A stretch of DNA of 64,000 bases, taken from NCBI RefSeq assembly GCF_016907455.1, contig NZ_JAFBCB010000001.1, positions 1,674,001 to 1,738,000 of the forward strand. The letters are read 5' to 3'. The first letter of the stretch is position 1; each line of letters opens with the position of its first letter. Position numbers and translations under genes: made by a program. The stretch comes from Brachybacterium muris (lineage in GTDB: Bacteria > Actinomycetota > Actinomycetes > Actinomycetales > Dermabacteraceae). Below, piece by piece: positions 35,084-44,981 of this stretch. The notes under the pieces were generated by a model that had not been told where the DNA came from, did not search any database, and was given only the letters and a program-made list of their open reading frames with translations.

Positions 35084-36445
35084 TCAGGCCGGGCTCGCGG
35101 CCTCGACGTGCCAGGACTCTCCGTCCCATCGCAGGTCAAGGTGGATGGTGGTGCGCGGCGACGCAGGGACCTGCCGGGTGGTGCCGTCCGGCCCCACGGT
35201 GGTGTGGGCGGCGCTGGAGATCTGGAGGCTGAGCCGCGCGGTGCCGTCCGCGGATGACTCCTCCAGGACCTGTGCACTGTGCACCTCGGGCTCGCCTCCG
35301 GTCACCACGGTCCCCTCATAGGCGGCTCGCACCGAGTCGTCCTGGGCGCGGGCGCTGCTCCCCTCCAGGGTGATCGCAGCGTCGGATGAACCGGTGAGAT
35401 AGGCGTGGCGGGCCTGGGCGAGCTCGGTGGCCAGGTCGAGCGGTTCCTCGATACCCGGACCCGATGAGATCGCGCTCCCGGGAGCGTCCATGGTCAGTAC
35501 GGGATCGGCGGCCTGGGATGCGGTGGGCACGGGTGCGGACGCAGGGGCGGAAGCAGCCGAAGGATCCGGCCCGACGGTGCGCGGCATGATCGACCACGCC
35601 ACCGCGCCCAGCAGCACTCCCGCCAGCACCACTGCCCCGGTGGTCGCCAGGATGTCACGGCGTCCCGCACCGCCTCCGGGCGGCACACGGGTGGGTCCCC
35701 GGCCCCGACGGCGCTTCAGGGCCCGCGGGGCCGGGAGCGGGCGCACCGCTCGCCCCTGCGTGGTCTCCTCATGTGCGCGGTCGTCCTGTGCGCGGTGGTC
35801 CTGCTCCGGCCGGTCCAGTTCCAGTCCCAGCTCGAGGTCGCTGCGGCCCTGGGTCCCGCTCGGGGGGACCGTGTCCCGACGGAGCACTCCGCGATCGTCG
35901 ATGCGCCTGCGCAGGGTGCGGTCCTGATCCTGGAGCACGGAGTCGACCCAGAGCCGGTCATCGACCTGAGCCGACGAGGAGGAGTCCTGCCGCAGCCCTG
36001 TGAGGCCCTGCACCGTCACGCTGCCGTCCTGCCGCACGGCCAGGCCCTCCCCCGGGCCTCTCCCGAGCACCCAGCCGCGGGCGTGCAGTGCGGAGATCAG
36101 CGCGTCGAGGTCGTCCCGGGCACGCGCCAGCATCTGACGCTCCGCTGCACCCGGAGCGCTGCCTTCCGAGCAGCGGCGCCCGCGACGACGGGACAGCACC
36201 GAACCGGCCTCGCGCACGTATCCTCCGTCCTCGACCTCCAGCACCTCCGGTGCCGCTGCGACGCCATCCACCTCGAGCGATGCCAGCAGCTGCAGCTCGG
36301 CCCGCACCTGCTGGCTGCCGAGCTCGGTGAGAGCCCGCACCCTGACCACCTCGACCCCGCCCACCATGATCAGCTGGTCCTCACGATGCTCGGTGGCCTG
36401 CAGGACGGTCCCCTCGGTGGTGTCGGCGGTGGCGTCGGTCTCCAT
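35084..36445 (-). CDS. Single-pass membrane protein with N-terminal pseudokinase-like region
   Basis: 453 residues from ATG 36445 (GTG 36478 also possible). The N-terminal ~170 residues resemble a small kinase-like fold with lost catalysis: QQVRAELQLLASL, ARARDDLDALISALHARGWV, then RQDGSVTVQGLTGLR where kinases carry the catalytic and metal-binding loops, but no HRD or DFG triad. A charged linker, one membrane helix (ILATTGAVVLAGVLLGAVAW) and a Ser/Ala/Pro-rich outer segment follow. The C-terminal ~110 residues (SLQISSAAHTTVGPDG, HLDLRWDGESWHVEAA) look like an extracellular NTF2-like fold. Convergent with the E2 gene and divergent from lipB. Function unknown. Confidence 0.65.
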   Translation of the reverse strand: METDATADTTEGTVLQATEHREDQLIMVGGVEVVRVRALTELGSQQVRAELQLLASLEVDGVAAAPEVLEVEDGGYVREAGSVLSRRRGRRCSEGSAPGAAERQMLARARDDLDALISALHARGWVLGRGPGEGLAVRQDGSVTVQGLTGLRQDSSSSAQVDDRLWVDSVLQDQDRTLRRRIDDRGVLRRDTVPPSGTQGRSDLELGLELDRPEQDHRAQDDRAHEETTQGRAVRPLPAPRALKRRRGRGPTRVPPGGGAGRRDILATTGAVVLAGVLLGAVAWSIMPRTVGPDPSAASAPASAPVPTASQAADPVLTMDAPGSAISSGPGIEEPLDLATELAQARHAYLTGSSDAAITLEGSSARAQDDSVRAAYEGTVVTGGEPEVHSAQVLEESSADGTARLSLQISSAAHTTVGPDGTTRQVPASPRTTIHLDLRWDGESWHVEAASPA

Positions 36446-36515
36446 GGCCACAGTGAACCCCAGCCGGGGCCCGTCCACCCTTCGTCATCCACAACGCGCA
36501 GGTGAGCGGGAGGCG

Positions 36516-36521
36516 TACCCT
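36516..36521 (+). promoter_or_regulatory. -10 box of lipB (leaderless)
   Basis: TACCCT, 7 nt before the GTG at 36529. It decides the start against the upstream in-frame GTG at 36502. Confidence 0.55.
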
Positions 36522-36528
36522 GGGGTAC

Positions 36529-37305
36529 GTGCTCGATGTGATCCGTCTCGGCTTCAGCGAACCCCTACCCGGCGGTGACCGCCACGAGGAGTTCTCCCTC
36601 CCCCCGGGGCCGGTGGAGTACCGGGCCGCCTGGGACCTGCAGCGCAGGCTCCACGCCGAGGTGGTCGCCGGCACTCGCCCCGACACGCTGCTGCTGCTGG
36701 AGCACCGACCGGTGTACACCGCCGGCAAGCTCACGGCCCCGCAGGAGCGGCCCCGGGACGGCGCACCCGTGGTGGACATCGACCGCGGAGGGAAGATCAC
36801 CTGGCACGGCCCCCAGCAGCTGGTCGGGTATCCCCTGGTGAAGCTGCCGGTCCCGATCGATGTGGTGGGCTTCGTCCGGGCGCTCGAGCAGACACTGATC
36901 GAGGTGTGCGCGAGCGTCGGGGTGCATGCCACCACCGTCGAAGGGCGCAGCGGGGTGTGGATGCGGGATGCCGGCGCCGAGGGCGAGCAGGACGAGCGGA
37001 AGCTGGCTGCCATCGGCCTTCGCGTGTCAAAGCGCGCCACCATGCACGGCTTCGCCCTGAACTGCGACAACGACCTGTCCTGGGCCCACAACGTGATCCC
37101 CTGCGGGATCGACGATGCGGGCGTCAGCACCCTCAGCCGGGAAGCGGGCCGGCGCATCGCCGTGGCCGACGTGATCGACGCCGCCGAGGAGGGCATGCGG
37201 GAGCTGGTGGCGCACCGCACCCTCGCCACCACCGTCACGGCGACCGGAGGTGCCCGCCACCTGGATAGACTGCCCACATCGTCGAGCAAGGAGGCAAACG
37301 CGTGA
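36529..37305 (+). CDS. lipB: Octanoyl-[acyl-carrier-protein]:protein transferase LipB
   Basis: Transfers octanoyl groups from ACP to lipoyl domains, the first step of lipoate synthesis. 258 residues: [54 protein letters not shown] with the catalytic Lys, and [10 protein letters not shown] with the catalytic Cys. GTG start with a leaderless -10 box. The stop overlaps the lipA start by 4 nt (GTGA), so lipB-lipA are coupled, close to the lipoyl-bearing E2 gene. Confidence 0.95.
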   Translation: MLDVIRLGFSEPLPGGDRHEEFSLPPGPVEYRAAWDLQRRLHAEVVAGTRPDTLLLLEHRPVYTAGKLTAPQERPRDGAPVVDIDRGGKITWHGPQQLVGYPLVKLPVPIDVVGFVRALEQTLIEVCASVGVHATTVEGRSGVWMRDAGAEGEQDERKLAAIGLRVSKRATMHGFALNCDNDLSWAHNVIPCGIDDAGVSTLSREAGRRIAVADVIDAAEEGMRELVAHRTLATTVTATGGARHLDRLPTSSSKEANA

Positions 37306-38321
37306 CACTCGCTCCCGAAGGCCGTCGTCTTCTCCGTGTCGAAGCCCGCAACGCCGAGGTGCCCATCGAGCGCAAGCCGGGATGGATCAAGACCCGCGCC
37401 GTGATGGGACCCGAGTACAGCGCGATGAAGAAGCGCGTCCACGGCAAGGGCCTGCACACCGTGTGCGAGGAGGCCGGCTGTCCCAACATCTTCGAGTGCT
37501 GGGAGGACCGCGAGGCCACGTTCCTGATCGGCGGGGACACCTGCACGCGCCGCTGCGACTTCTGCGACATCGCCACCGGCAAGCCGCAGGCGGTGGATCC
37601 GATGGAGCCGCTGAAGGTGGCGCAGTCGGTCAAGGAGATGGGTCTTCGCTACTCCACCATCACCGGGGTGGCGCGCGATGACCTGCCCGACGGTGCGGCG
37701 GGGCTGTTCGCCGAGACCTGCCGCCAGATCCATGCGGTGAACCCCGGCACCGGGGTGGAGCTGCTGATCGACGACATCAAGGGGGACTCGGGCGCCCTGC
37801 AGCAGGTGTTCGACTCCCAGCCGGAGGTGTTCGCGCACAACCTCGAGACCGTCCCGCGGATCTTCAAGCGGATCCGGCCCGCGTTCCGCTACGAGCGCTC
37901 GCTGGACGTGATCACACAGGCGAAGGACGCGGGCATGATCACCAAGTCCAACCTGATCCTGGGCATGGGTGAGACCAGCGAGGAGATTCTGGACTCGCTG
38001 CACGCCCTGCGGGAGTCCGGCTGCGACATCATCACCATCACGCAGTACCTGCGGCCCTCGAAGCTGCACCACCCCATCGACCGCTGGGTCAAGCCCGAGG
38101 AGTTCCTGGAGCTCTCCGAGGCCGCGGAGGAGATGGGCTACCTGGGTGTCATGGCAGGCCCCATGGTGCGGTCCTCGTACCGTGCCGGAAGGCTGTGGGC
38201 CCAGGCCATGAAGAAGCTGGGCCGTCCCATCCCACCCGAGCTCCAGCACCTCGACCAGCAGATCCCCGCACATCAGGAGGCAGCGAGCGTGGTCGCCCGC
38301 AGCCAGGCAGCCGCGAGCTGA
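37302..38321 (+). CDS. lipA: Lipoyl synthase LipA
   Basis: Radical SAM enzyme that inserts two sulfurs into octanoyl-lipoyl domains. 339 residues. The auxiliary cluster motif [12 protein letters not shown] and the radical SAM motif CTRRCDFCD are both intact, as is the C-terminal RSSYRAG segment whose Ser ligates the auxiliary cluster. GTG start with AAGGAGG upstream inside the lipB 3' end. Confidence 0.98.
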   Translation: MTLAPEGRRLLRVEARNAEVPIERKPGWIKTRAVMGPEYSAMKKRVHGKGLHTVCEEAGCPNIFECWEDREATFLIGGDTCTRRCDFCDIATGKPQAVDPMEPLKVAQSVKEMGLRYSTITGVARDDLPDGAAGLFAETCRQIHAVNPGTGVELLIDDIKGDSGALQQVFDSQPEVFAHNLETVPRIFKRIRPAFRYERSLDVITQAKDAGMITKSNLILGMGETSEEILDSLHALRESGCDIITITQYLRPSKLHHPIDRWVKPEEFLELSEAAEEMGYLGVMAGPMVRSSYRAGRLWAQAMKKLGRPIPPELQHLDQQIPAHQEAASVVARSQAAAS

Positions 38322-38353
38322 CACCCCGCATCTCGGAAGGACCCCTACCTCTC

Positions 38354-39109
38354 ATGGCCCGCAAGAGCGAGACCACCCGCGCCAATGACACCTCCACGCG
38401 AGGCAGGCGCAACCCCGACGGCACCAAGAAGCCCGGCCGCATCAAGCAGATGGTCGAGGTGTACAAGTACACCCAGGAGGTGGACCGCACCACAGCGCCC
38501 TGGATGCTGGGCGCCCTGGTGGCCGCGATCGCCATCGGCGTGCTGATCAGCTGGCTGGTGTTCAACAGCCCCTGGTACGGCATCTTCCTGGGCCTGGGCT
38601 TCGGCATCCTGGCCGCCATGCTGATCCTGGCCCGCAAGGCCGAGCGCGCTGCCTTCGCCCGCATCAAGGGACAGCCCGGTGCGTCGCTGGCCGCGATGCA
38701 GTCCATCCGCCGCGGATGGAACGTGGCCGAGGAGCCCGTCCAGGTGGACCCCCGCAGCCAGAAGATGGTCTTCCGCGCAGCGGGTCGCGCCGGTATCGCG
38801 CTGGTGGCGGATGACGACTCGAGCACCTCCATGAAGCTGCTGGAGAAGGAGCGGCGCAGCATCCGCCGCGTGCTGCAGCACGAGGGTGTGCCGATCCATC
38901 AGATCATCGTGGGCGACGGGGCGGACCAGGTGCCGCTGCACAAGCTGCCCACCCACATGACGCGGATGAAGAAGGTGCTCACCAAGGACGAGTCCGCCCA
39001 GGTGAACAAGCGCCTGGCGGCGCTGCACCGCTCGATCCGCCAGTCGGTGCCGAAGGGCGTGGACCCGATGCGGGCGCGCCCCAACCGCAAGGCGATGCGG
39101 GGGCGCTGA
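38354..39109 (+). CDS. DUF4191 domain-containing membrane protein
   Basis: 251 residues. A basic N-terminus (KKPGRIKQMVEVYKYTQEVD), two membrane helices (LGALVAAIAIGVLISWLVF and YGIFLGLGFGILAAMLILA) and a basic cytoplasmic domain ending RARPNRKAMRGR. DUF4191 directly downstream of lipA is a conserved actinobacterial pairing; the role is unknown. It starts 32 nt after lipA, with GGAAGG upstream. Confidence 0.88.
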   Translation: MARKSETTRANDTSTRGRRNPDGTKKPGRIKQMVEVYKYTQEVDRTTAPWMLGALVAAIAIGVLISWLVFNSPWYGIFLGLGFGILAAMLILARKAERAAFARIKGQPGASLAAMQSIRRGWNVAEEPVQVDPRSQKMVFRAAGRAGIALVADDDSSTSMKLLEKERRSIRRVLQHEGVPIHQIIVGDGADQVPLHKLPTHMTRMKKVLTKDESAQVNKRLAALHRSIRQSVPKGVDPMRARPNRKAMRGR

Positions 39110-39163
39110 GCCCCGTCCCGGATGCCCTGGACGCCCGTCCGACCCTCTCCGCCCCACGACCAC

Positions 39164-39199
39164 GGCCCCGCCACTGCGCACATGCGCACAGGCGGGGCC
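39164..39199. terminator. Hairpin between convergent DUF4191 and RDD genes
   Basis: GGCCCCGCC (39164-39172) pairs with GGCGGGGCC (39191-39199); TGCGCA repeated inside forms a second small stem. Probably bidirectional. Confidence 0.65.
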
Positions 39200-39315
39200 G
39201 TTATCGTCCCGTTACCTTCGTGATCCAACCGTTACCCGGTGTCCGGTCGCCTCCTGCGCCGCCACCGTGAGGCGGGACGGTTGCTGCGGTGGGTTCCCGC
39301 AGCTGCGCTCACGGA

Positions 39316-39750
39316 TCAGGCACGCACCACGGCGGTGCCGGCCAGCACGTCGTGCAGGGGCTGACGATCTCGGTTCCACACCACGGCGGTGATGACCGTG
39401 AGCATCGCGAGCGTGCGCACCAGGGCGCGCACCGGCATCGGCCAGCGGCGGGCCACCGGCAGTACCCGCAGCCCCAGCAGGAACTGGGCCGGGGTGGCCC
39501 CGAAAAGGCTCAGGAGCAGGACGTTCAGGCTCACGAACAGCAGCAGTGTGGCCAGCGGGTCGTACTGGAAGAAGGCGATGGACACCGCCACGCAGATCCC
39601 CCAGTCGATCAGCAGCGACAGCAGTCGGCGGCCGAAGCCGGCCACCGAGCCGGGGCCGTCGGCGGGCAGGCCGTAGGACGTGCCGGGGACGTAGTCGGGG
39701 TCCTGGGGAGTGCCCTCGATCCAGGAGCCCAGGTCTTTGCGGTCGATCAC
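39316..39750 (-). CDS. RDD family membrane protein
   Basis: 144 residues. GFGRRLLSLLIDWGICVAVS carries the RDD-type Arg and Asp residues, GATPAQFLLGLRVLPV and NRDRQPLHDVLAGTAVV the other conserved positions, with three hydrophobic segments. Function not established for the family. Start GTG 39750, leaderless. It is divergent from glnA1, a conserved arrangement in actinobacteria. Confidence 0.9.
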   Translation of the reverse strand: MIDRKDLGSWIEGTPQDPDYVPGTSYGLPADGPGSVAGFGRRLLSLLIDWGICVAVSIAFFQYDPLATLLLFVSLNVLLLSLFGATPAQFLLGLRVLPVARRWPMPVRALVRTLAMLTVITAVVWNRDRQPLHDVLAGTAVVRA

Positions 39751-39756
39751 CCGTCG

Positions 39757-39762
39757 AGCCTA
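39757..39762 (-). promoter_or_regulatory. -10 box of RDD gene (leaderless)
   Basis: TAGGCT on the minus strand, 6 nt before the GTG at 39750. Confidence 0.55.
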
Positions 39763-39863
39763 GCCGGGCCCCCTGAACGCCCCCGCGCCATCGTCGACAG
39801 CCGCGCGGCTCCTCCTCGGTGGGGCTGAAGAGCTTCTCGCATGGTGGTCGCAGTCACCGCCTC

Positions 39864-39869
39864 TAGACT
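39864..39869 (+). promoter_or_regulatory. Probable -10 box of glnA1
   Basis: TAGACT, giving a leader of roughly 105 nt before the GTG at 39982. No good -35 is visible. I see no complete GlnR-type site, only partial GAGAC/CTAAC elements near 39929-39949. Confidence 0.4.
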
Positions 39870-39981
39870 TGGACCACCCGGGCACCGATCCGGGAGCGGC
39901 CCGCCGATCGCGGGGCGCGGCGACCGCCCCACGAGGTTCGAGACACCTAACGGCGCACCACGCGGTGCAGATGGAGGAGAC

Positions 39982-41412
39982 GTGTTCAGCAATCCCAGCG
40001 AGGTCGTGAAGTACATCGAGGAGGAGGACATCGAGTTCCTCGACATCCGCTTCTGCGACCTTCCCGGCGTCATGCAGCACTTCAACATCCCGGCGAGCAC
40101 CTTCGACGAGGAGGCGATCGCCACCGGTCAGCTCTTCGACGGCTCGTCGATCCGGGGCTTCCAGGCCATCCACGAGTCCGACATGAAGCTGATCCCGGAC
40201 CTGGAGACGGCCTACCTGGACCCGTACAGGGAGCGCAAGACGCTGATCATGAACTTCTCGATCGTGGATCCGTTCACGGACGAGCCCTACTCCCGTGATC
40301 CCCGCACCGTCGCGGCGAAGGCCGAGGAGTACCTGAAGTCCACCGGCATCGCTGATACCGCCTTCTTCGCCGCCGAGGCCGAGTTCTACATCTTCGACGA
40401 CGTCCGATTCAAGACCGGCGTCAACTCCGGCTTCTACTCGATCGACTCCGACGAGGCGGTGTGGAACACCGATCGCGACGAGTCCGAGTTCGGCGGCAAC
40501 CAGGGCTACAAGACCCGTCTGAAGGGCGGTTACTTCCCGGTCCCGCCGAACGACCAGATGGCCGATCTGCGCGACGAGATCTGCGCGGTGCTGGAGGAGG
40601 TGGGCCTGTCCGTGGAGCGCGCGCACCACGAGGTGGGCACCGCCGGTCAGCAGGAGATCAACTACCGGTTCAACACGCTCCTGCAGGCCGCCGACGACGT
40701 CATGAAGTTCAAGTACATCGTGAAGAACACGGTGTGGGAGGCGGGCAAGACCGCCACCTTCATGCCCAAGCCCCTGTTCGGCGACAACGGTTCGGGCATG
40801 CACACCCACCAGTCCCTGTGGAAGGACGGCGAGCCGCTGTTCTACGACGAGCGCGGCTACGGCGGCCTCTCGGACATCGCCCGCTGGTACATCGGCGGCA
40901 TCATCGAGCACGCGCCCTCGCTGGTGGCGTTCACCAACCCCACCGTGAACTCGTTCAAGCGCCTGGTGCCCGGCTTCGAGGCCCCCGTGAACATGGTGTA
41001 CTCGGCCCGCAATCGTTCGGCCGCGATCCGGATCCCCGTCACCGGCACCTCCCCCAAGGCCAAGCGCATCGAGTTCCGAGCCCCGGACCCCTCGGCGAAC
41101 CCCTACCTGTCCTTCGCCGCGCAGCTGATGGCCGGGATCGACGGCATCCGCAACCGCATCGAGCCGCCGGAGCCGATCGACAAGGACCTCTACGAGCTGC
41201 CGCCGGAGGAGCACAAGCTCATCAAGCAGCTGCCGGAGTCCCTGGGCGCTGCGCTGGACGCCCTGGAGGCGGACCACGACTACCTCACCGAGGGTGACGT
41301 GTTCCCCGAGGACCTGATCGAGACCTGGATCGAGCTCAAGCGCACCACCGAGATCGATCCGTTCCGCTTCCGCCCGCACCCCCACGAGTTCGAGCTCTAC
41401 TACGACATCTGA
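39982..41412 (+). CDS. glnA: Glutamine synthetase type I (GlnA1)
   Basis: ATP-dependent glutamine synthesis from glutamate and ammonia. 476 residues, a GSI-beta-like length. Motifs: [16 protein letters not shown] (latch/metal region), [28 protein letters not shown] and the adenylylation loop [10 protein letters not shown] with Tyr404 as the expected AMP site, the target of GlnE encoded at 50118-53237. GTG start with GGAGGAGA just upstream; upstream in-frame ATGs are in the leader. Followed by a nested hairpin terminator. Confidence 0.97.
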   Translation: MFSNPSEVVKYIEEEDIEFLDIRFCDLPGVMQHFNIPASTFDEEAIATGQLFDGSSIRGFQAIHESDMKLIPDLETAYLDPYRERKTLIMNFSIVDPFTDEPYSRDPRTVAAKAEEYLKSTGIADTAFFAAEAEFYIFDDVRFKTGVNSGFYSIDSDEAVWNTDRDESEFGGNQGYKTRLKGGYFPVPPNDQMADLRDEICAVLEEVGLSVERAHHEVGTAGQQEINYRFNTLLQAADDVMKFKYIVKNTVWEAGKTATFMPKPLFGDNGSGMHTHQSLWKDGEPLFYDERGYGGLSDIARWYIGGIIEHAPSLVAFTNPTVNSFKRLVPGFEAPVNMVYSARNRSAAIRIPVTGTSPKAKRIEFRAPDPSANPYLSFAAQLMAGIDGIRNRIEPPEPIDKDLYELPPEEHKLIKQLPESLGAALDALEADHDYLTEGDVFPEDLIETWIELKRTTEIDPFRFRPHPHEFELYYDI

Positions 41413-41424
41413 GCCCGGCTCTTC

Positions 41425-41478
41425 CGAGGCCCGTTCCGGCCACGGCGGTACCCCCGCCGTTCGCCGGGGCGGGCCTCG
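41425..41478 (+). terminator. Nested hairpin after glnA1
   Basis: Outer arms CGAGGCCCG (41425-41433) and CGGGCCTCG (41470-41478); inner ACGGCGG (41442-41448) and CCGCCGT (41454-41460). Confidence 0.6.
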
Positions 41479-41517
41479 CCCATGTACGGGGAGATCCGCA
41501 TCGGGCATGCTGGCGCT

Positions 41518-42273
41518 GTGGAGACCGACGGCGTAGCGCCCTCCCACGGCCTGGACGACAGAGCACTGATCGAGGTCGTCGCTCTTGCACGGTCCGGTGA
41601 TCCCGCCCTACGGGTGGCGGATCTGGCAGACCAGGTCGGGTACAGCCCCTTCCACTTCTCCCGGCTGTTCACCGCCCGGGTCGGGATCGGTCCCGGGCAG
41701 TACCTCACGGCCGTGAGGATCGACCGGGCCAAGCGTCTGCTACTGGAGGGCTCCGCCCCGGTGATCGACGTGGCCACTGCTATCGGCTTCGACTCCCTGT
41801 CCAGCTTCACCCGCCGTTTCGGCGCTGCCGTGGGTGTCACCCCGGCCCGGCTGCGGCAGCTCGCCGACACGGTGGCCGATCACTCGCCCTCCCCGTTCCG
41901 CCTCACCGGCGAAGACCCACGGTCCGTGGAGGTCACGCTCGAGCTGCCGACCGACCTGGTGCGACACGGGGACCCGTCGGTGTGGATCGGGTGGTACCCG
42001 CATCCCGCCCCGATAGGGCTGCCCCGGGCCGGAGTCCTGGCACGCAGTCGCGAGCTGGTCACCCTGCCCCTGTGCGCGGGTGCCCCGTGGCTGCTGGGCT
42101 TCGCGGTGCCCGCGCAGGCCGGCGTCCTGGACCAGCTGGCGCCGACGGACCCGGTGGTCGCGGTCCATCCGTCCCCGGTGACGTCCTCCTGCGCACTCAC
42201 CCTGCACTTCGGCTCTGCTCGCCGCGGGGTGGTGCCACTGCTCTCGGCGCTGCCGAGCCTGTGCCGGTCTTGA
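41518..42273 (+). CDS. AraC-family transcriptional regulator with N-terminal HTH
   Basis: 251 residues. The double HTH comes first (LADQVGYSPFHFSRLFTARVG and IDVATAIGFDSLSSFTRRFG), then a C-terminal region of ~140 residues of unknown ligand specificity. GTG 41518 follows CATGCT by 6 nt, a weaker leaderless pattern; ATG 41482 is the alternative. In related genomes such regulators commonly sit beside a VOC-family gene, and here a VOC gene does follow, but an IS21 element now lies between them (42348-44928). Confidence 0.85.
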   Translation: METDGVAPSHGLDDRALIEVVALARSGDPALRVADLADQVGYSPFHFSRLFTARVGIGPGQYLTAVRIDRAKRLLLEGSAPVIDVATAIGFDSLSSFTRRFGAAVGVTPARLRQLADTVADHSPSPFRLTGEDPRSVEVTLELPTDLVRHGDPSVWIGWYPHPAPIGLPRAGVLARSRELVTLPLCAGAPWLLGFAVPAQAGVLDQLAPTDPVVAVHPSPVTSSCALTLHFGSARRGVVPLLSALPSLCRS

Positions 42274-42315
42274 TCCTCCGCAGGATCGGACAAGCGAGGC
42301 CGCGGCGGCCCTTCG

Positions 42316-42321
42316 TACGCT
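42316..42321 (+). promoter_or_regulatory. Probable -10 box of the VOC gene, cut off by IS copy A
   Basis: TACGCT in the AraC-VOC intergenic region, 21 nt upstream of the IS target duplication. Removing the IS and one duplicate would place it about 80 nt before the VOC ATG. Confidence 0.4.
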
Positions 42322-42460
42322 CGATGGCATCGGACCCGGCGCCCGGGTGAGTATTCGTAGTCGTGGGAGCCACCGAATCTTGCTCTTGGGGACCGCCGAT
42401 CGTGCCGACGGGGGCCAGTAGCCGCCGCGGTGGGGACCACTGGCTCCCGCCGGCATCGGG

Positions 42461-43207
42461 TCACTGGGGCAGTGCGGTGTGTTCTCGCATGTTCCTGTCG
42501 CCGGTGTCGATCCAGATTGTGTTGTGCACGATGCGGTCCATGATCGCATCGGCGTGGACTGCTCCACCGAGCCGGGCGTGCCAGTCCTTCTTCGGGTACT
42601 GGGTGCAGAACACGGTCGAGCCGGTGTCATAGCGGCGCTCGAGCAGTTCCAGCAGCATCGAACGCATTCCCTCGTCAGGATGGTCCAGCAGCCACTCGTC
42701 GATCACCAGCAGCGAGAACGTGGAGTACTTCCGCAGGAACTTCGTCTGGCCCTGCGGCTTGTCCTTTGCCAGGGCCCAGGCCTCTTCGAGGTCGGGCATT
42801 CGGATGTAGTGGGCTCGGAGCCGGTGCTGGCAGGCCTGCTTCGCCAGCGCGCAGCCGAGGTAGGACTTCCCTGAGCCGGTGAAGCCCTGGAAGACCACGT
42901 TCTGTTGCCGCTGGATGAAGGAGCAGGTTGCCAGTTGCGCGATCACGTTCCGGTTCAGTCCCCGTTCCTCGACCAGATCCAGCCGCCGCAGGTCCGCTCC
43001 GGGATAACGCAGCCCCGCCCGGCGGATCAGACCCTCGACCTTTCCATGATTGAAGATGGAATGCGCCTCGTCCACGATCAGCTGGAGCCGTTCCTGGAAC
43101 GACATCCCCAGCACGTGAGCCTCATCCTGGGCATCGATCGCGTCCAGCAGCGCGGTCGCGCCCATCTCGCGCAGCTTCCGCTTCGTGTCGTTATCGATCA
43201 CGCTCAC
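42461..43207 (-). CDS. istB: IS21 helper ATPase IstB, copy A
   Basis: 248 residues, AAA+ ATPase that assists IstA in transposition. Walker A is GFTGSGKSYLG, Walker B LLVIDEWLLD, and the conserved sensor region VFCTQYPKKDWHARLGG is present. The start is GTG 43207, overlapping the istA stop by 4 nt; the open frame continues upstream inside istA only by chance. Its product is identical to copy B at 58740-59486. Confidence 0.93.
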   Translation of the reverse strand: MSVIDNDTKRKLREMGATALLDAIDAQDEAHVLGMSFQERLQLIVDEAHSIFNHGKVEGLIRRAGLRYPGADLRRLDLVEERGLNRNVIAQLATCSFIQRQQNVVFQGFTGSGKSYLGCALAKQACQHRLRAHYIRMPDLEEAWALAKDKPQGQTKFLRKYSTFSLLVIDEWLLDHPDEGMRSMLLELLERRYDTGSTVFCTQYPKKDWHARLGGAVHADAIMDRIVHNTIWIDTGDRNMREHTALPQ

Positions 43208-44766
43208 CGGACACCTCCGGCGTAGTAGTCGGCGCCACGGACGTATCCGCCGTCTTCCGCGGGTTCCTCGCGGGGTGGACGCAGGGCGGCGACCTTGTCC
43301 TGCCCGGTGGCCAAGATCGGGTGCAGATGCGCATAGCGCGGTGAACGGACCCGTCCCGTCAGCGCGAGTGCGCAGGCCGCCTCGACCCGATCTACGGAGA
43401 AGCGGCGAGAGAGCCGTAGCACCGCCAACGCGGGATCCAGGCCCTGTTCCACGATCGGCACGGACTCGAAGATCCGCTGGATCACGATCACCGTGGCCGG
43501 CCCGACCCGATCTGCCCACGCCCGCACCCTCTGCGCGTCCCAGGCCTGGAAACGCTCGCCCGCAGGTAGGTCCGCGTCGTTGGTGCGGTACTCATTGCTC
43601 GCGGTCTCCGGGAGCAGCAGGTGACTGGTCAGTCGCTGGCTGCCCTGATAGATCTCCAGCGTCCGGGCCGTGATGCGCAGATCGACCTTCGCGCCGATGT
43701 GCGCGAACGGCGCGGAGTAGAAGTTCCGCGCGAACGTGACGTGCCCGTTCCTGCCCACTCGTCGTCCGTAGTGCCATGTCGAGATCTCGTAGGGCACCGC
43801 CGGCAGCGGCGTCAGCAGCGGCCGCTCCTCCGCGTCGAACACGCTGGCGCGGGATCCGGGCCGCTTCTGGAACGGCTCCGCGTTATAGGCCTCCATCCGC
43901 TGCCCGATGGCGGCTGCAAGTTCGGGCAGGGACGTGAATCGCTGATCCCGCAGCCCGGCGATGACCCAGGTCGCGACGTGCGCGACGGTGTTCTCCACGC
44001 TCGCCTTGTCTTTCGGTTTCCGCACCCTCCCCGGGAGCACCGCCGCCGAGTAATGCGCTGCCATCTCGCGATACGCATCGTTCAGGACGATCTCGCCCTC
44101 GCGGGGGTGCTTCACCACACCGGTCTTGAGGTTGTCCGGAACGATCCTCGGGACCGTCCCGCCCAGCGCCTCGAACATCGCTACGTGCGCTCGCAGCCAG
44201 GACTCCTGGCGCATATCCAGCGCCGGGAAGCAGAACGCGTAACGAGAAAAAGGCAGGCAGGCAACGAACAAGAACACCTTCGAGACCTCGCCGGTGACCG
44301 GATCGGCCAGCTCCATCGTGGGGCCGGACCAGTCGACCTCCACGCTCTGGCCGGCCTTGTGACCGACTCTCGAAGCGGCACCGGTGACCATGACGTGGTG
44401 CTGGTAGGTGCGGCAAAACCGGTCATACCCCATCGCCGGATCCCCAGCCGCCGTGGTCGCGTCGAAGTACTCGCCGTGCAACAGCTTCAGCGTCACGCCG
44501 ACCCTGGCCATCTCTCGATGGACCTGTTCCCAGTCCGGCTGTGCGAACACGCTCTCGTGCTCGCCCCGGCCCGGGAACAACCGGGCATACACCTGCTCAT
44601 CGGCGACGTCCGCGATATCGCCCCACCCGATCCCTGCAGCGTCAGCGGCCTCGAACACCGCCCTCACGGACTTGCGGGACATGCCCTGCGAGGACGAAAT
44701 CGCTCGCCCCGACAGACCTTCTGCGCGCAGCTGGAGCACCAGCTTCGCCCTGATCTTCCGTACCAT
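43204..44766 (-). CDS. istA: IS21 transposase IstA, copy A
   Basis: 520 residues. N-terminal HTH (LRAEGLSGRAISSSQGMSRK), then the rve-type integrase core with the first catalytic Asp in GQSVEVDWSG, the second in VPDNLKTGV and the Glu in KASVENTVAHV, and a C-terminal Mu-like domain. All three DDE residues are intact, so it looks functional. Translationally coupled to istB. Identical to the copy at 59483-61045. Confidence 0.95.
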   Translation of the reverse strand: MVRKIRAKLVLQLRAEGLSGRAISSSQGMSRKSVRAVFEAADAAGIGWGDIADVADEQVYARLFPGRGEHESVFAQPDWEQVHREMARVGVTLKLLHGEYFDATTAAGDPAMGYDRFCRTYQHHVMVTGAASRVGHKAGQSVEVDWSGPTMELADPVTGEVSKVFLFVACLPFSRYAFCFPALDMRQESWLRAHVAMFEALGGTVPRIVPDNLKTGVVKHPREGEIVLNDAYREMAAHYSAAVLPGRVRKPKDKASVENTVAHVATWVIAGLRDQRFTSLPELAAAIGQRMEAYNAEPFQKRPGSRASVFDAEERPLLTPLPAVPYEISTWHYGRRVGRNGHVTFARNFYSAPFAHIGAKVDLRITARTLEIYQGSQRLTSHLLLPETASNEYRTNDADLPAGERFQAWDAQRVRAWADRVGPATVIVIQRIFESVPIVEQGLDPALAVLRLSRRFSVDRVEAACALALTGRVRSPRYAHLHPILATGQDKVAALRPPREEPAEDGGYVRGADYYAGGVR

Positions 44767-44981
44767 TCCAGATTGCTCCTTCCGCCGCGTGCCCTATACA
44801 CACGGCGGAAGGAGCGTAGACAGAGCGGCCCCAACGACACCACTGGTGGTCCCGAACGACGCCACCGCTACGGCAGCGACGTGGCACCCGAACCCTCGAT
44901 CAGCGGACCCCAGCGAGGCGAATATTCACCCGGGCCCGGAACCGACGCACCGGCCCCCGGTGCTGATCCCAGGAGGACGTC

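Larger units (their letters stand above)
42348..44928 (-). mobile_element. IS21-family insertion sequence, copy A
   Basis: 2581 bp containing istA and istB on the minus strand. The ends are TGAGTATTCG at the left and CGAATATTCA at the right, imperfect inverted repeats (13 of 20 outer bases match). Flanked by a 6-bp target duplication CCCGGG at 42342-42347 and 44929-44934. The same sequence recurs at 58627-61207 at an exact offset of 16279. Inserted between the AraC and VOC genes. Confidence 0.93.
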
